A stretch of DNA of 64,000 nucleotides from Streptomyces sp. NBC_00335 (GTDB lineage: Bacteria > Actinomycetota > Actinomycetes > Streptomycetales > Streptomycetaceae), in contig NZ_CP108006.1 of assembly GCF_036127095.1 (NCBI RefSeq), positions 496,001 through 560,000 on the forward strand. The letters run 5' to 3'. Both the position numbers and the translations under genes were made by a program. Positions 8,799-17,181 of this stretch are shown piece after piece. Below the pieces are notes generated by a model that saw only the letters and a program-made list of their open reading frames with translations, searched no databases and was not told the DNA's origin. Numbering within the stretch: the first letter of the stretch is position 1; the number at the start of each line of letters is the position of its first letter.

Positions 8799-10586
8799 TC
8801 ACCGGCACTGGCCGGACCGGGGTCCGACGACGGTGGTACCGGTGACGCGCGGCGCCGGTTCGTTGGCCTCGCAGCGCAGCGGTCCGAAGACCTGGGCGCC
8901 CGAGAGCTCGACGCCTCCGGTGTTGGCTGCCAGGGTGACCGGACCGGTGAACGCGTTGCCGGAGCAGACCGGGGCCGCGCCCGCGTCCCCGGCGGAGCCG
9001 ATCACCACGGAACCGCTGGTGTTCCGTACGCCGACCGGGCCGGTCAGCGTGGATCCGCAGAGGGACACGGCCAGCGCCCCGTCGGCGGAGAACGGACCGG
9101 TGACGCGGCCGTCCGACACGGACAGCGCGCCGCCGGGCCGGACGGTGAGCGGACCGCTCTGGCTTCCGCCGGAGGCGATGCAGAGCGATTCCCCGGCCGC
9201 CACGGTCAGCGGCCCCCCGTGGTCGGTCGTGATGCAGGGCCGGCTGAATCCGACGGTGATCTCGGCCGGTTCACCGGTGGAGCTGCCCGTGTGGTCGGCG
9301 TCCGGGGCGTACGTGGCGCTGATCCGGTGGGTGCCGGGGCGCAGGGCGCTCGTGGTGAAGCGGGCCTGTCCCCCGTCGAGTGCGACGGTGGCGAGCGGGG
9401 TCGTCCCCTCCGAGAAGGTGACGCTGCCGCCCGGGGCGGCGGCCTGGTTCTCGGAGCCCGTCACGGTCGCGGTCAGGGCGACGGCATGCCCGAACAGCGG
9501 TGTGGTGGTGTCCGTGGTGAGGGTGGTCGACGTCCCGTAGCGGAAGGAGACGACGGCCTTGCCGTCGCCGTGCTGGACGCCCGACTGCAGGGAGGCCTCG
9601 GAGACACCGAGCTCGGCCCCGGCCGCGTAGCCGCTGCCGCCACCGCCGCCCGCTCCGTAGAGGTTGCCGGGGTTGCCGCCGCCGGAGCCGCCGCCACCGC
9701 CGCGCCAGCCGCCGCCACCGCCTCCGCCGCCGTTGCCGCCGCGGCCGCCGTTGCCCCCGGTGCCGCCGGAGCCGGGGTTGGGCTGGCCGGTGTGCTGGTC
9801 GATGTCGCTCGCGTTGCCTCCCCCTGCGCCGATCGGGTTGGTACGGGTGCCGGTGCCGTGCTGGGTCTGGGTTCCGCCGGTGCCCCCGGCGCCGGATCCC
9901 TCGGGGCCGCCGCCCTCGCCGCCGTTCTCCCCGGCGGGCCCGCCGCCGTGGCCGCCGCGCAGCAGCGGGCCGCCGTTGCCGGCGCCGCCTCCGCCGCCGG
10001 CGACCAGGATCCGGCCGGCCGGGCCGAAGTCGCCGGTGCGCAGGTCGGAGGCGCCGCCGCCGGAGCCGCCGCCACCGTGGGCGCCGCCACCGCCGGTGCC
10101 GTGGCCGAAGCCGCCGGGCCGGGCGTACTCACCGCGCCGGGAGGTGCCGGAGCTGCCGACGCCTCCCCGGGTGAGCTGGATCGTCTGGCCGGCGGTGACG
10201 GCCAGGTTCGCGCGGGTCAGGCCGCCGAGGCCACCGGGTGCTCCCTCGTTCGGGGGGTTCGGGGTGACGAATCCGGCCGCGCTGCCGCCCTCGGCTCCGT
10301 AGAGGTCGACGGTGAGGAGGCTGACCCCGGCGGGCACGGTGAAGACGTCCGTGCCCGCGGTGGCGTACGTACAGGTGGGCGGCGCGCTGGTGAAGACGCC
10401 CGCCGGGCCGCAGGGGCCGGACGACGCGTCCGCCGGGTCGGCGGCCGCGGTGAGGGGTACCACCAGGGCGGCGAGGAGTGCGGCCGCTCCGAGGACGAGT
10501 GCGGTCCGGGAGGCGGGGAGGGAGTGGGATCTGATGCGGGTCATGGTCCTGATCGGTGTGGTGGTGATGGGGCGGGGGTCCCTCAT
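8799..10586 (-). CDS. Secreted glycine-rich protein with Ig-like domain
   Basis: About 595 aa. An N-terminal signal peptide (hydrophobic LVLGAAALLAALVVPL, cleavage near ADA) is followed by three parts. First is a beta-rich section (VFTVPAGVSLLTVDLYGAEGG). Next is a long Gly-rich stretch of GGxGG runs (about residues 140-330), of the kind found in glycine-rich ALK-like extracellular domains. Then comes an Ig-like bacterial repeat (ALTATVTG, GGSVTFSEG, TYAPDADHTGS). A C-terminal repeat section (SGPLTV, TGPFSADG, LTGPVGV, FTGPVTLAANTGG) resembles a short beta-helix. Its start lies 5 nt from the stop of the upstream secreted protein, which implies translational coupling. An ATG at 10544 is an alternative start. 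Confidence 0.75.
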   Translation of the reverse strand: MRDPRPITTTPIRTMTRIRSHSLPASRTALVLGAAALLAALVVPLTAAADPADASSGPCGPAGVFTSAPPTCTYATAGTDVFTVPAGVSLLTVDLYGAEGGSAAGFVTPNPPNEGAPGGLGGLTRANLAVTAGQTIQLTRGGVGSSGTSRRGEYARPGGFGHGTGGGGAHGGGGSGGGASDLRTGDFGPAGRILVAGGGGGAGNGGPLLRGGHGGGPAGENGGEGGGPEGSGAGGTGGTQTQHGTGTRTNPIGAGGGNASDIDQHTGQPNPGSGGTGGNGGRGGNGGGGGGGGWRGGGGGSGGGNPGNLYGAGGGGGSGYAAGAELGVSEASLQSGVQHGDGKAVVSFRYGTSTTLTTDTTTPLFGHAVALTATVTGSENQAAAPGGSVTFSEGTTPLATVALDGGQARFTTSALRPGTHRISATYAPDADHTGSSTGEPAEITVGFSRPCITTDHGGPLTVAAGESLCIASGGSQSGPLTVRPGGALSVSDGRVTGPFSADGALAVSLCGSTLTGPVGVRNTSGSVVIGSAGDAGAAPVCSGNAFTGPVTLAANTGGVELSGAQVFGPLRCEANEPAPRVTGTTVVGPRSGQCR

Positions 10587-10591
10587 GCCGC

Positions 10592-11671
10592 TCAGACGCC
10601 GTCGTCGGCGCACAGCGCCCAGGCTTCGGTGTAGGTGTTGGGGGAGCTTCCGCCGCCGGTGTGGGTGTAGGCCGTCCAGTAGGCGGCCGTGGTGGTCCCG
10701 TCGCCGACCAGGGTGCCGCCGGAGGTGCTGGGGTAGCTGCCGTTGAGGTGGTCGCCCGGCGAGCCCGGTCCGGTGAAGGCGGTGGTCGTCACGCTGCCGC
10801 CGCTGATGGCCGCTCCACCGCTGATCAGCTTGCCGTCGTCGCCGCCGCAGCCGACCGTCGCGGTCTGGCCCGACGTGGCCGCGGTCGGGCCGCTGACCTC
10901 GCTGTAGCGGACCTTGACCGTGGCGCCGCTGATGTCGATGTTGTTGCCGCTGCAGATCGCGTAGGCGTACGTCGTGTTGCCGGTGCCGCCGCCTCCGCCG
11001 TTCCAGCCGACCGCGGTCCAGGAGTCGGGGTTCGTCTCGCCGTCGGCCGCCGCCTTCTGGCCGTAGGCGTGCCCGGCGTCGTTGAAGGTGGGGAAGGACG
11101 CGATCGGCTTCAGGCTGCCGACGTCGGCCGGGGTGATCCGGGCGCCGCCGCCGAGGAGGCGGGTGTTGGCCGGGCAGGTGGCGGTGACGAGGCCCACCGT
11201 GGAGGACGCGGTGGGGCCGGCGACCTTGTTCATCACCACCTGGGTGTGGTTGATGAGGTTACTGGTGAAGCACATGGCGTAAGGGGTGCTGGAGAACGAG
11301 GCGTTGACCGCTCCCCCGCTGCCGCCGATGCCGAGCCAGTGCGTCACGTCGGTGCCGACGACGCCGGTGGAGCCGGTGTACTCGGTGCTGCCGTCGGGGC
11401 TGGGCGAAGTGCCGTTCACCTTGTTGCCGTTGGAGGACGTCCCGGTGCCGATGGCCTGGTTGATCCCGCCACCGGATATGAGCCCCGAGGAGCAGTCCGC
11501 GTGGGTGGAGATCTCGGAGAAGGCCGATGCGGGCCCGGAGGTGGCCCCCGGAGTCTTCACCGTCACACCGACGGTGTTGGCGTAGGCCGATCCCGGCACC
11601 AGAAGGGCCAGCAGGGTGCCGATGACCAGTGACTTTCCTGCGACGGCGCGCCGCAGAACTGTCTTTGGCAT
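10592..11671 (-). CDS. Secreted repeat protein of unknown function
   Basis: 359 aa with a Sec signal peptide (SLVIGTLLALLVPGSAYA-NT). The mature part contains three diverged copies of a roughly 100-residue unit. Each copy has a Cys followed by a Gly-rich LISGGG/LLGGGA/LISGGA turn, a WxAxGWxG or similar aromatic strand, and a closing AxC. This suggests three small disulfide-bonded beta modules. I do not recognise a named family. The ATG follows gggag at good spacing. It is co-directional and almost contiguous with the glycine-rich protein, so the two probably act together at the cell surface. Confidence 0.75.
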   Translation of the reverse strand: MPKTVLRRAVAGKSLVIGTLLALLVPGSAYANTVGVTVKTPGATSGPASAFSEISTHADCSSGLISGGGINQAIGTGTSSNGNKVNGTSPSPDGSTEYTGSTGVVGTDVTHWLGIGGSGGAVNASFSSTPYAMCFTSNLINHTQVVMNKVAGPTASSTVGLVTATCPANTRLLGGGARITPADVGSLKPIASFPTFNDAGHAYGQKAAADGETNPDSWTAVGWNGGGGGTGNTTYAYAICSGNNIDISGATVKVRYSEVSGPTAATSGQTATVGCGGDDGKLISGGAAISGGSVTTTAFTGPGSPGDHLNGSYPSTSGGTLVGDGTTTAAYWTAYTHTGGGSSPNTYTEAWALCADDGV

Positions 11672-11704
11672 GTATTTTTCTCCCTCATCCAGAGTCGCGC
11701 ATGC

Positions 11705-11719
11705 GGACTGTAACAGTCC
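11705..11719. promoter_or_regulatory. Palindrome GGACTGT-A-ACAGTCC upstream of the secreted pair
   Basis: A perfect 7+1+7 palindrome lies 34 nt upstream of the ATG of the secreted repeat protein. This 250-bp gap is also visibly more AT-rich than its surroundings. It is a plausible operator for the two-gene secreted operon. No regulator gene is adjacent. Confidence 0.45.
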
Positions 11720-11929
11720 TTTTGGCGAGCATCTACAGTGGGAACGAGCTGTCTCACCTAGCAGATAAGGGGTTTATCCAGACCGACCCCTCCGCCTGCA
11801 CCTTTCAGTTCTTCTGAAGGGAATGATCGAAAACAATCGATGGACCTGAGCAATCCCGGTGGGCGAGAGTCGAGGCATCCCCCCAAGCCCCAACTCCCTT
11901 TCTCCACAACGGAAAGCAGGCTTCCGCGC

Positions 11930-13102
11930 ATGCAGCTCCCGACCACCGACTCCTCGACCACCGACTTCGCCGCCGCGCCCTACGTGTCGGGCGACCCGTA
12001 CGCCGACTACCGGGGCGGCACCTTCGAGTTCTCCCACCTGACCGACCTCGCCGACCGGCGGCTCGGCGCGGGGGTCATCGCCACCAACGACGAGTTCTTC
12101 GCCGAGCGGGAGAACCTCCTGCTCCGCACCCCGGCCGTCTTCGACGTGCACGACTACGGCAACAAGGGCAAGGTGATGGACGGTTGGGAGACCCGGCGGC
12201 GGCGCGGGGCGGGCGCGGACGAGCCGTTCCCGACGGACTCCGATCACGACTGGGCGCTGATCCGCCTCGGCTCCCCCGGTGTCATCCGCGGGATCGTCGT
12301 CGACACCGCACACTTCCGCGGCAACCACCCGCAGCAGGTCAGCGTGTGGGCGGCCGCCTTCGAAGGGACGCCCTCGACCGCCGAGCTCCTCGAACGGGCG
12401 GACGCCTGGGAGGAGATCGTGCCCCGCACTCCGGTGCGCGGCCACGCCGCGAACGGGTTCACGGTCGCGTCCGGGCGCCGCTGGACGCACCTGCGGATCA
12501 ACCAGCACCCCGACGGCGGCATCGCGCGGCTGCGGGTGCACGGTGAGGTCCTGCCCGATCCGGAGTGGCTGGCCCTGCTCGGCACGGTGGACGTGGCCTG
12601 CGTGGTCAACGGCGGGGTCGTGGAGGAGGCCTCGGACGGCTTCTACTCCTCCCCCGGGAACACGATCATGCCCGGGCTGTCGCAGAAGCAGGACGACGGC
12701 TGGGAGACGCGCCGGCGCCGCGACAAGGGGAACGACTGGATCGCGTACCGGCTGGCCGGGCAGTGCGAGATCCGAGCGGTGGAGGTGGACACCGCGAACT
12801 TGAAGGGAAACGCGGCCGGCTGGGTGTCGCTGTCCGTCAAGGACGGCGCGGACGGCGCATGGACGCAGGTCATCCCGCGCACCCGGCTGGAGCCCGACAG
12901 CCCGCACCGGCTCCCCCTCGCCGCGCCGGTCCTGGCCACGCACGCCCGGATCGACGTCTACCCGGACGGGGGATTCGCCCGCCTGCGCCTGCACGGCCGC
13001 CTCACCGACGCAGGAGCGGCCGCCCTCACGGCCCGCGCGGCGCGGGCGGCAGGGACGGCAGGGACGGCAGGGACGGCAGGGGCGGCGCCGACGGAGCTCT
13101 GA
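11930..13102 (+). CDS. alc: Allantoicase
   Basis: About 390 aa with two homologous allantoicase (galactose-binding-like) domains at roughly residues 10-200 and 215-370. They are marked by the duplicated motifs KVMDGWETRRRR / DDGWETRRRR, GIVVDTAHFRGNHP / AVEVDTANLKGNAA and HPDGGIARLRVHG / YPDGGFARLRLHG. The enzyme converts allantoate to ureidoglycolate and urea in purine catabolism. No allantoinase, uricase or IclR-type regulator is nearby, so it is a stand-alone copy here. The start chosen gives MQLPTTDSS; an ATG at 11840 would add about 30 residues with no ribosome site. The C-terminus ends in a short Gly-Thr-Ala repeat encoded by 9-bp DNA repeats. Confidence 0.93.
   Translation: MQLPTTDSSTTDFAAAPYVSGDPYADYRGGTFEFSHLTDLADRRLGAGVIATNDEFFAERENLLLRTPAVFDVHDYGNKGKVMDGWETRRRRGAGADEPFPTDSDHDWALIRLGSPGVIRGIVVDTAHFRGNHPQQVSVWAAAFEGTPSTAELLERADAWEEIVPRTPVRGHAANGFTVASGRRWTHLRINQHPDGGIARLRVHGEVLPDPEWLALLGTVDVACVVNGGVVEEASDGFYSSPGNTIMPGLSQKQDDGWETRRRRDKGNDWIAYRLAGQCEIRAVEVDTANLKGNAAGWVSLSVKDGADGAWTQVIPRTRLEPDSPHRLPLAAPVLATHARIDVYPDGGFARLRLHGRLTDAGAAALTARAARAAGTAGTAGTAGAAPTEL
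13048..13084 (+). repeat. 9-bp tandem repeats at the end of alc
   Basis: About four tandem copies of a 9-nt unit (GGCAGGGAC) encode a Gly-Thr-Ala tail just before the allantoicase stop. Copy-number variation here would lengthen the tail in frame and is probably harmless. Confidence 0.7.
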
Positions 13103-13107
13103 CGGCA

Positions 13108-13149
13108 GAGGGCGGCGGCCCCGGGATACCACCCGGAGCCGCCGCCCTC
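13108..13149. terminator. 12-bp hairpin between alc and ohr
   Basis: GAGGGCGGCGGC pairs exactly with its complement across an 18-nt region that can itself form an inner CCGGG/CCCGG stem. It lies between two convergent genes. Confidence 0.65.
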
Positions 13150-13159
13150 GATCACCGGA

Positions 13160-13570
13160 CTACTCGACGACGAGCTCGACGGGGATGTTGCCGCGCGTGG
13201 CACGGGAGTAGGGGCAGACCTCGTGCGCCTGCTTGACCAGCAGGGTGCCGGTCTCGCCCATCAGGTTCTCGGGGAGCTCCACGCGCAGGACGACGGCCAG
13301 CCCGAAGCCCGCGCCGTCCTTGCCGATGGAGACCTCCGAGGTCACCGAGATCTCACTGGTGTCGACCTTGGCCTGGCGGCCGACCAGCCCGAGGGCGCTG
13401 GCGAAGCAGGCGGCATACCCGGCCGCGAAGAGCTGCTCGGGGTTGGTGCCCAGACCGTTGCCGCCGAGGGCCGGCGGCATGGCCAGCGCCAGGTCGATCT
13501 GACCGTCGGAGCTGACGGCGCGGCCTTCGCGGCCGTTGGCGGTGGCGACAGCGGTGTAGATCGCGTCCAT
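13160..13570 (-). CDS. ohr: Organic hydroperoxide resistance protein, OsmC/Ohr family
   Basis: 136 aa, the standard Ohr size. The two reactive cysteines are in GYAACFASAL (Cys55) and HEVCPYSRATRGN (Cys119), the Ohr-specific arrangement. Ohr reduces organic hydroperoxides, usually with lipoylated proteins as electron donors. The start ATG is preceded by GAGGAA at correct spacing. It is divergent from a MarR-type OhrR, with a double operator in the shared 127-bp promoter region, so expression is expected to rise when OhrR is oxidised. Confidence 0.93.
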   Translation of the reverse strand: MDAIYTAVATANGREGRAVSSDGQIDLALAMPPALGGNGLGTNPEQLFAAGYAACFASALGLVGRQAKVDTSEISVTSEVSIGKDGAGFGLAVVLRVELPENLMGETGTLLVKQAHEVCPYSRATRGNIPVELVVE

Positions 13571-13639
13571 CTCGGGGGTTCCTCTCAAGGGGCGGAGGCG
13601 GGGCCGTCGACCGACGACCTCGCTCCATCAATATGGCAC

Positions 13640-13666
13640 ACAATTCAGTTGTGCACAATTTAGTTG
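13640..13666. promoter_or_regulatory. OhrR operator (two repeated quasi-palindromes)
   Basis: ACAATTCAGTTG (13640-13651) and ACAATTTAGTTG (13655-13666) are near-identical 12-mers spaced 15 nt apart. Each is itself an imperfect palindrome, in the centre of the ohr/ohrR intergenic region. AT-rich CAATT-type palindromes are what MarR/OhrR proteins bind, and this patch stands out against the GC-rich background. Confidence 0.8.
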
Positions 13667-13697
13667 CCGACACGACACCCCGGGTACACTGGCCCCC

Positions 13698-14171
13698 ATG
13701 ACCGAGCAACCGACCGACGCCCTCCCCGACCAGGACTTCCTGCGCCTCGACGGCCAGATCTGCTTCGCCCTCGGCGCCGCGAACCGCGCCTTCGGCGGGC
13801 TCTACCGCGTCGTCCTGAAGGACCTCGGGCTCACCTACCCCCAGTACCTGGTGATGCTGGTGCTGTGGGAGCACGGCGAGATGCCGGTCAAACAGCTCGG
13901 GCAGCACCTGCGGCTCGACTCGGGCACGCTCTCCCCCCTCCTCAAGCGGCTGGAAGCGGCGGGCCTGCTCGTGCGCGAGCGCAGCGCCGCCGACGAACGG
14001 TCCGTGCACGTACGCCCCACCGAGGCCGGTACGGCCCTGCGCGCCCGGGCCGTCGAGGTGCCGCGGCGCATCGCGGTCGCGACCGGCTTCGAGCTCGGCG
14101 AGATCAGGGAGCTTCAGGACCGCCTGCGGCGGCTCACCGCCGCCCTGGACGCGGCGGTTCCGCCGGAGTAG
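13698..14171 (+). CDS. ohrR: MarR family organic-peroxide sensor OhrR
   Basis: 157 aa. The N-terminal helix carries the redox-sensing cysteine in DGQICFALGAANRAF (Cys22), the hallmark of OhrR. The winged helix-turn-helix follows (TYPQYLVMLVLWEHGEMPVKQLGQHL, then SGTLSPLLKRLEAAGLLVRERS). Oxidation of the cysteine by organic peroxide releases DNA and derepresses ohr. Its last 38 nt overlap tail-to-tail with the cytochrome b gene on the other strand. Confidence 0.93.
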   Translation: MTEQPTDALPDQDFLRLDGQICFALGAANRAFGGLYRVVLKDLGLTYPQYLVMLVLWEHGEMPVKQLGQHLRLDSGTLSPLLKRLEAAGLLVRERSAADERSVHVRPTEAGTALRARAVEVPRRIAVATGFELGEIRELQDRLRRLTAALDAAVPPE

Positions 14172-14850
14172 GCCGTACGGCCCGCTCGGCGGATGATCCG
14201 TCCGGGCGCCACAGGGGGTGCTCGCGCCGGGCCCAGTCGGCGGCCACCGAGCCCGTGCGCATGCCGCGCCGGGCCTCCGGATCGCCGAGGGCCATCACGA
14301 CGTGGCCCACGACGGCCACGGTCATCGCGAGGGCCAGCCAGTCGTGGACGAAGGTGGCCCCGGTCCGCCAGGGCAGCGGCGTCAGCCCGGTGAACCACAT
14401 CAGCAGACCGGTGCCGAGCATCACGAGGGCGGCACCGGCGCTCCAGCTCGCGTAGAGCTTCTGCCCGGCGTTGAACTTGCCCGCCGGGCGCGCACCGGGC
14501 CGGTGGTCGCGGCGCAGGGCGGAGCGCAGCCAGGTGCGGTCGTGCGGGCCGAAGCGGTTCAACCGGCGCAGGTCCCCGCGGAAGGCCCGGGAGCCGAGCC
14601 CCAGCAGGGCGGGGGCCGGGATCAGCAGTCCGGACCACTCGTGGACGGTCACCACGAGGTGGCGGCGGCCGACGAGTTCGGCGAGGGGCGGCAGGTAGAG
14701 GCAGGCGGCGGTCGCCAGACACACCCCGGTCAGGAGGGCGGTGGCCAGGTGGACCAGTCGTGCGGCGGGGCCGAACCGGCCGACGCGGGCGGGATGTTCG
14801 GCTCCGGGATCCGCGGCCGCTCCGGCCGGGAGTTCAGACGGTCGGGGCAT
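14134..14850 (-). CDS. Cytochrome b/b6-type membrane subunit (YedZ/FDH-gamma-like)
   Basis: 238 aa with four hydrophobic helices. Histidines suited to bis-heme ligation lie at about 34 (RLVHLATALL), 70 (VTVHEWSGLL), 169 (FVHDWLALAM) and 183 (VVGHVVMAL). This is the pattern of di-heme cytochrome b subunits of formate dehydrogenase or Ni-Fe hydrogenase. Its start overlaps the end of the molybdopterin oxidoreductase gene by 17 nt. The two proteins therefore probably form one complex in which the cytochrome passes electrons between the quinone pool and the extracytoplasmic Moco enzyme. Confidence 0.85.
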   Translation of the reverse strand: MPRPSELPAGAAADPGAEHPARVGRFGPAARLVHLATALLTGVCLATAACLYLPPLAELVGRRHLVVTVHEWSGLLIPAPALLGLGSRAFRGDLRRLNRFGPHDRTWLRSALRRDHRPGARPAGKFNAGQKLYASWSAGAALVMLGTGLLMWFTGLTPLPWRTGATFVHDWLALAMTVAVVGHVVMALGDPEARRGMRTGSVAADWARREHPLWRPDGSSAERAVRPTPAEPPRPGRR

Positions 14851-15589
14851 CGTCGCGTCCGTTCGACTTGCCGACCCAGGCGTCGACGTCGTAGCCGAGT
14901 TCCTCCCAGTAGCCGGGCTGCACGTCCCGGGTGAGGGTGATGCCCGACAGCCATTTCGCCGACTTGTAGAAGTACATGGGAGCCGCGTAGAGGCGGGCCG
15001 GACCCCCGTGGGCGTGGCTGAGGGGCTTGTCCTGCATCTTCAGGGCGACCATGACGTCCTCGCGGCGGGCCTGCGGGAGCGTGAGGCTCTCGGTGTAGGT
15101 GCCGTCGAAGCAGGTGAAACGGATCGCGCGGGCCTCGGGACGGACCCCGGCGGCGTCCAGGAGCCGGAAGAGCGGGATGCCCTCGAAGGGGGTCGCGGGG
15201 ACGCGCCAGCCCGTCACGCACTGGACGTCGCGGACGATCCGGGTCTGCGGCAGGGCCCGTAGTGCGTCGAGGGTGTACGCGGCCGGGCGCTCGACCAGGC
15301 CGTCGACGGTCAGCCGGTAGTCGGCCGGGCCGCGTTCGGGGACCGAGGAGGCGACCGAGTAGTACCGGAACCCACCGCCACCCGGCAGCAGTCCGGTGAG
15401 CCCGGTGGGGTCCTTGCTCGCGGCCGCGCCCAGTACGGCGTCGAACCCCGACTGGAGCTTCGGCGCGAGGGCCAGCCCGAGGGCGCCGAGCCCCACCATG
15501 CCGAGGAGAACCCGCCGGCCCACGGGGGCACCGAGGCCGTCGGGGTCGGGAGCGGGGTCGGGGCCGGTTTGCTGATCTGCTGTGCTCAC
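14834..15589 (-). CDS. Tat-exported molybdopterin-dependent oxidoreductase (sulfite oxidase/YedY-like)
   Basis: 251 aa. A twin-arginine start (GRRVLLGMVGLGALGLAL, residues 24-41) implies folded export. The Moco domain contains the metal-ligating cysteine in RDVQCVTGW (Cys124), and then a PFEGIPLFRLLDAAG segment and a DGTYTESLTL segment of the sulfite-oxidase family. By analogy with MsrPQ/YedYZ it could reduce oxidised substrates such as methionine sulfoxide using the neighbouring cytochrome b. The exact substrate is inference. It is the first gene of the two-gene operon. Confidence 0.87.
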   Translation of the reverse strand: MSTADQQTGPDPAPDPDGLGAPVGRRVLLGMVGLGALGLALAPKLQSGFDAVLGAAASKDPTGLTGLLPGGGGFRYYSVASSVPERGPADYRLTVDGLVERPAAYTLDALRALPQTRIVRDVQCVTGWRVPATPFEGIPLFRLLDAAGVRPEARAIRFTCFDGTYTESLTLPQARREDVMVALKMQDKPLSHAHGGPARLYAAPMYFYKSAKWLSGITLTRDVQPGYWEELGYDVDAWVGKSNGRDDAPTV

Positions 15590-15687
15590 GTGCCGATTCG
15601 ACCACCTGCACCGCCCCGGCGGCCAGGGTCCGGGCCCGCCCGTCAGACTTCCGTAAGACGCGCCCGCACGCCCAAGCCCGCACAGCC

Positions 15688-15724
15688 GTACGGCCGGTCC
15701 CGCGCCAGGCGGGACCGGCCGTAC
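15688..15724. terminator. 16-bp perfect hairpin downstream of fprA
   Basis: A 16-bp perfect stem beginning GTACGGCCGGTCCCGC with the 5-nt loop gccag lies just past the end of the ferredoxin reductase gene on the minus strand. It also sits in front of the Moco oxidoreductase operon, so it isolates the two units. Confidence 0.8.
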
Positions 15725-15739
15725 CGCGGGGGGACCCGA

Positions 15740-17101
15740 CTAGGCCCCGCTCGCCTTGAGCATGTCCTCGCGCTCGACGAGCTTCACGCGCTCGCGGCCC
15801 TGCGGCTCGCCCAGCGCCTTCTCGGCGGCGTCGAGCTTGTACCAGCCCTCCCACGTCGTGAAGCGGACCTCCTTCTGCGCGAGGAAGGTCTCCACCGCCT
15901 CCGGCTCGGGAGCGGCCGGCGTCAGCAGGCGGCCGTCCGCGTGGTCGGCGAGCAGGTTCGCGACCGTCTCGTTGGCGTCGCCCTTGGTGTGGCCGATCAG
16001 GCCGATGGGCCCGCGGCGGATCCAGCCGGTGACGTACGTGGACGCCAGGTGCGCGCCGGCTTCGATGACGCGGCCGCCCTCGTCCGGAACCGTGCCGGAG
16101 TCGACGTCCCACGGCAGCTTGGGCAGCTCGTCGGAGAGGTAGCCGACGGCGCGGTAGACGGACTGGACGTCCCAGTCGGTGAACGTGCCGGTGCCCTTGA
16201 CATTGCCGGTGCCGTCGAGCTCGGTGCGCTCGGTGCGCAGGCCCACGACCTTGCCGTCCTCGCCGAGGATCTCGGTGGGCGACTCGAAGAAGTGCAGGAA
16301 GAGCTTGTGCGGGCGCTCGCCTATGTCGCGGATCGCCCAGTTCTCCAGGGTCTTGGCGACCATGTCCGCCTGCTTGTTGGAGCGGCGGGTGGTGATCGAA
16401 CCCTCGTCGTAGTCGATGTCCTCGGGGTTGACGATGACCTCGATGTTCGGCGAGTGGTCCAGCTCGCGCAGCTCCATGGGGCTGAACTTGGCCTGCGCGG
16501 GGCCGCGGCGGCCGAAGACGTGGACTTCGAGGGCCTTGTTGGCCTTGAGGCCGTCGTAGACGTTCGCCGGGATCTCGGTCGGCAGCAGCTCGTCGGCGGT
16601 CTTGGCGAGGATCCGGGCCACGTCGAGGGCCACGTTGCCGACGCCGAGGACGGCGACCTTCTCGGCCTCCAGCGGCCAGGTGCGCGGCACGTCGGGGTGG
16701 CCGTCGTACCAGGAGACGAAGTCGGCGGCGCCGTAGGAGCCGTCGAGGTCGACGCCCGGGATGGTGAGCGCGCGGTCCGCGGTGGCGCCGGTGGAGAAGA
16801 TCACGGCGTCGTAGAAGGAGCGCAGCTCGTCGAGGCCGATGTCGTTCGGGTAGTCGACGTTGCCGAAGAGACGGACCTGCGGCTTGTCGAGCACCTGGTG
16901 CAGGGCGGTGATGATGCCCTTGATGCGGGGGTGGTCGGGAGCGACGCCGTAGCGGATCAGGCCGAAGGGGGCCGGCATCCGCTCGAAGATGTCGATGGAC
17001 ACACCCGGCTCGGAGGCCGCCTCGGACTTCAGCAGGGCGTCGGCGGCGTAGATGCCGGCGGGGCCGGCACCGACGATTGCTACCCGCAGGGGGCGAGGCA
17101 T
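15740..17101 (-). CDS. fprA: Ferredoxin/adrenodoxin-type NADP+ reductase (FprA-like)
   Basis: 453 aa, adrenodoxin-reductase family. The FAD site is at the N-terminus (VAIVGAGPAGIYAAD, about 7-21). It is followed by the family segment PFGLIRYGVAPDHP and the NADP-binding GVGNVALDVARIL. The C-terminal FAD contact is GWIRRGPIGLIGHTKGDA. The enzyme moves electrons from NADPH to ferredoxins, for example for P450s such as the one at 6631. A 19-bp site resembling an IdeR/DmdR iron box lies about 45 nt upstream, suggesting iron-dependent control. Confidence 0.92.
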   Translation of the reverse strand: MPRPLRVAIVGAGPAGIYAADALLKSEAASEPGVSIDIFERMPAPFGLIRYGVAPDHPRIKGIITALHQVLDKPQVRLFGNVDYPNDIGLDELRSFYDAVIFSTGATADRALTIPGVDLDGSYGAADFVSWYDGHPDVPRTWPLEAEKVAVLGVGNVALDVARILAKTADELLPTEIPANVYDGLKANKALEVHVFGRRGPAQAKFSPMELRELDHSPNIEVIVNPEDIDYDEGSITTRRSNKQADMVAKTLENWAIRDIGERPHKLFLHFFESPTEILGEDGKVVGLRTERTELDGTGNVKGTGTFTDWDVQSVYRAVGYLSDELPKLPWDVDSGTVPDEGGRVIEAGAHLASTYVTGWIRRGPIGLIGHTKGDANETVANLLADHADGRLLTPAAPEPEAVETFLAQKEVRFTTWEGWYKLDAAEKALGEPQGRERVKLVEREDMLKASGA

Positions 17102-17146
17102 GGCTGGGTTCCCTTCGAACGACGAAAGACTCGATCAAGGGAACCC

Positions 17147-17165
17147 TAAGCTAAGGGCAGCCTAA
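17147..17165 (-). promoter_or_regulatory. Putative IdeR/DmdR iron box upstream of fprA
   Basis: On the fprA strand the site reads TTAGGCTGCCCTTAGCTTA. Compared by eye with the actinobacterial iron-box palindrome TTAGGTTAGGCTAACCTAA, about 12 of 19 positions agree, including the outer TTAGG. The match is moderate, so this is a candidate only. Confidence 0.45.
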
Positions 17166-17181
17166 CCCGGCACCCACCCCT

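Noticed and set aside
11725..11735. CGAGCATCT word shared with the GH31 operator arm
   Set aside because: A 9-mer match is expected by chance in a 64-kb window and there is no second arm here.
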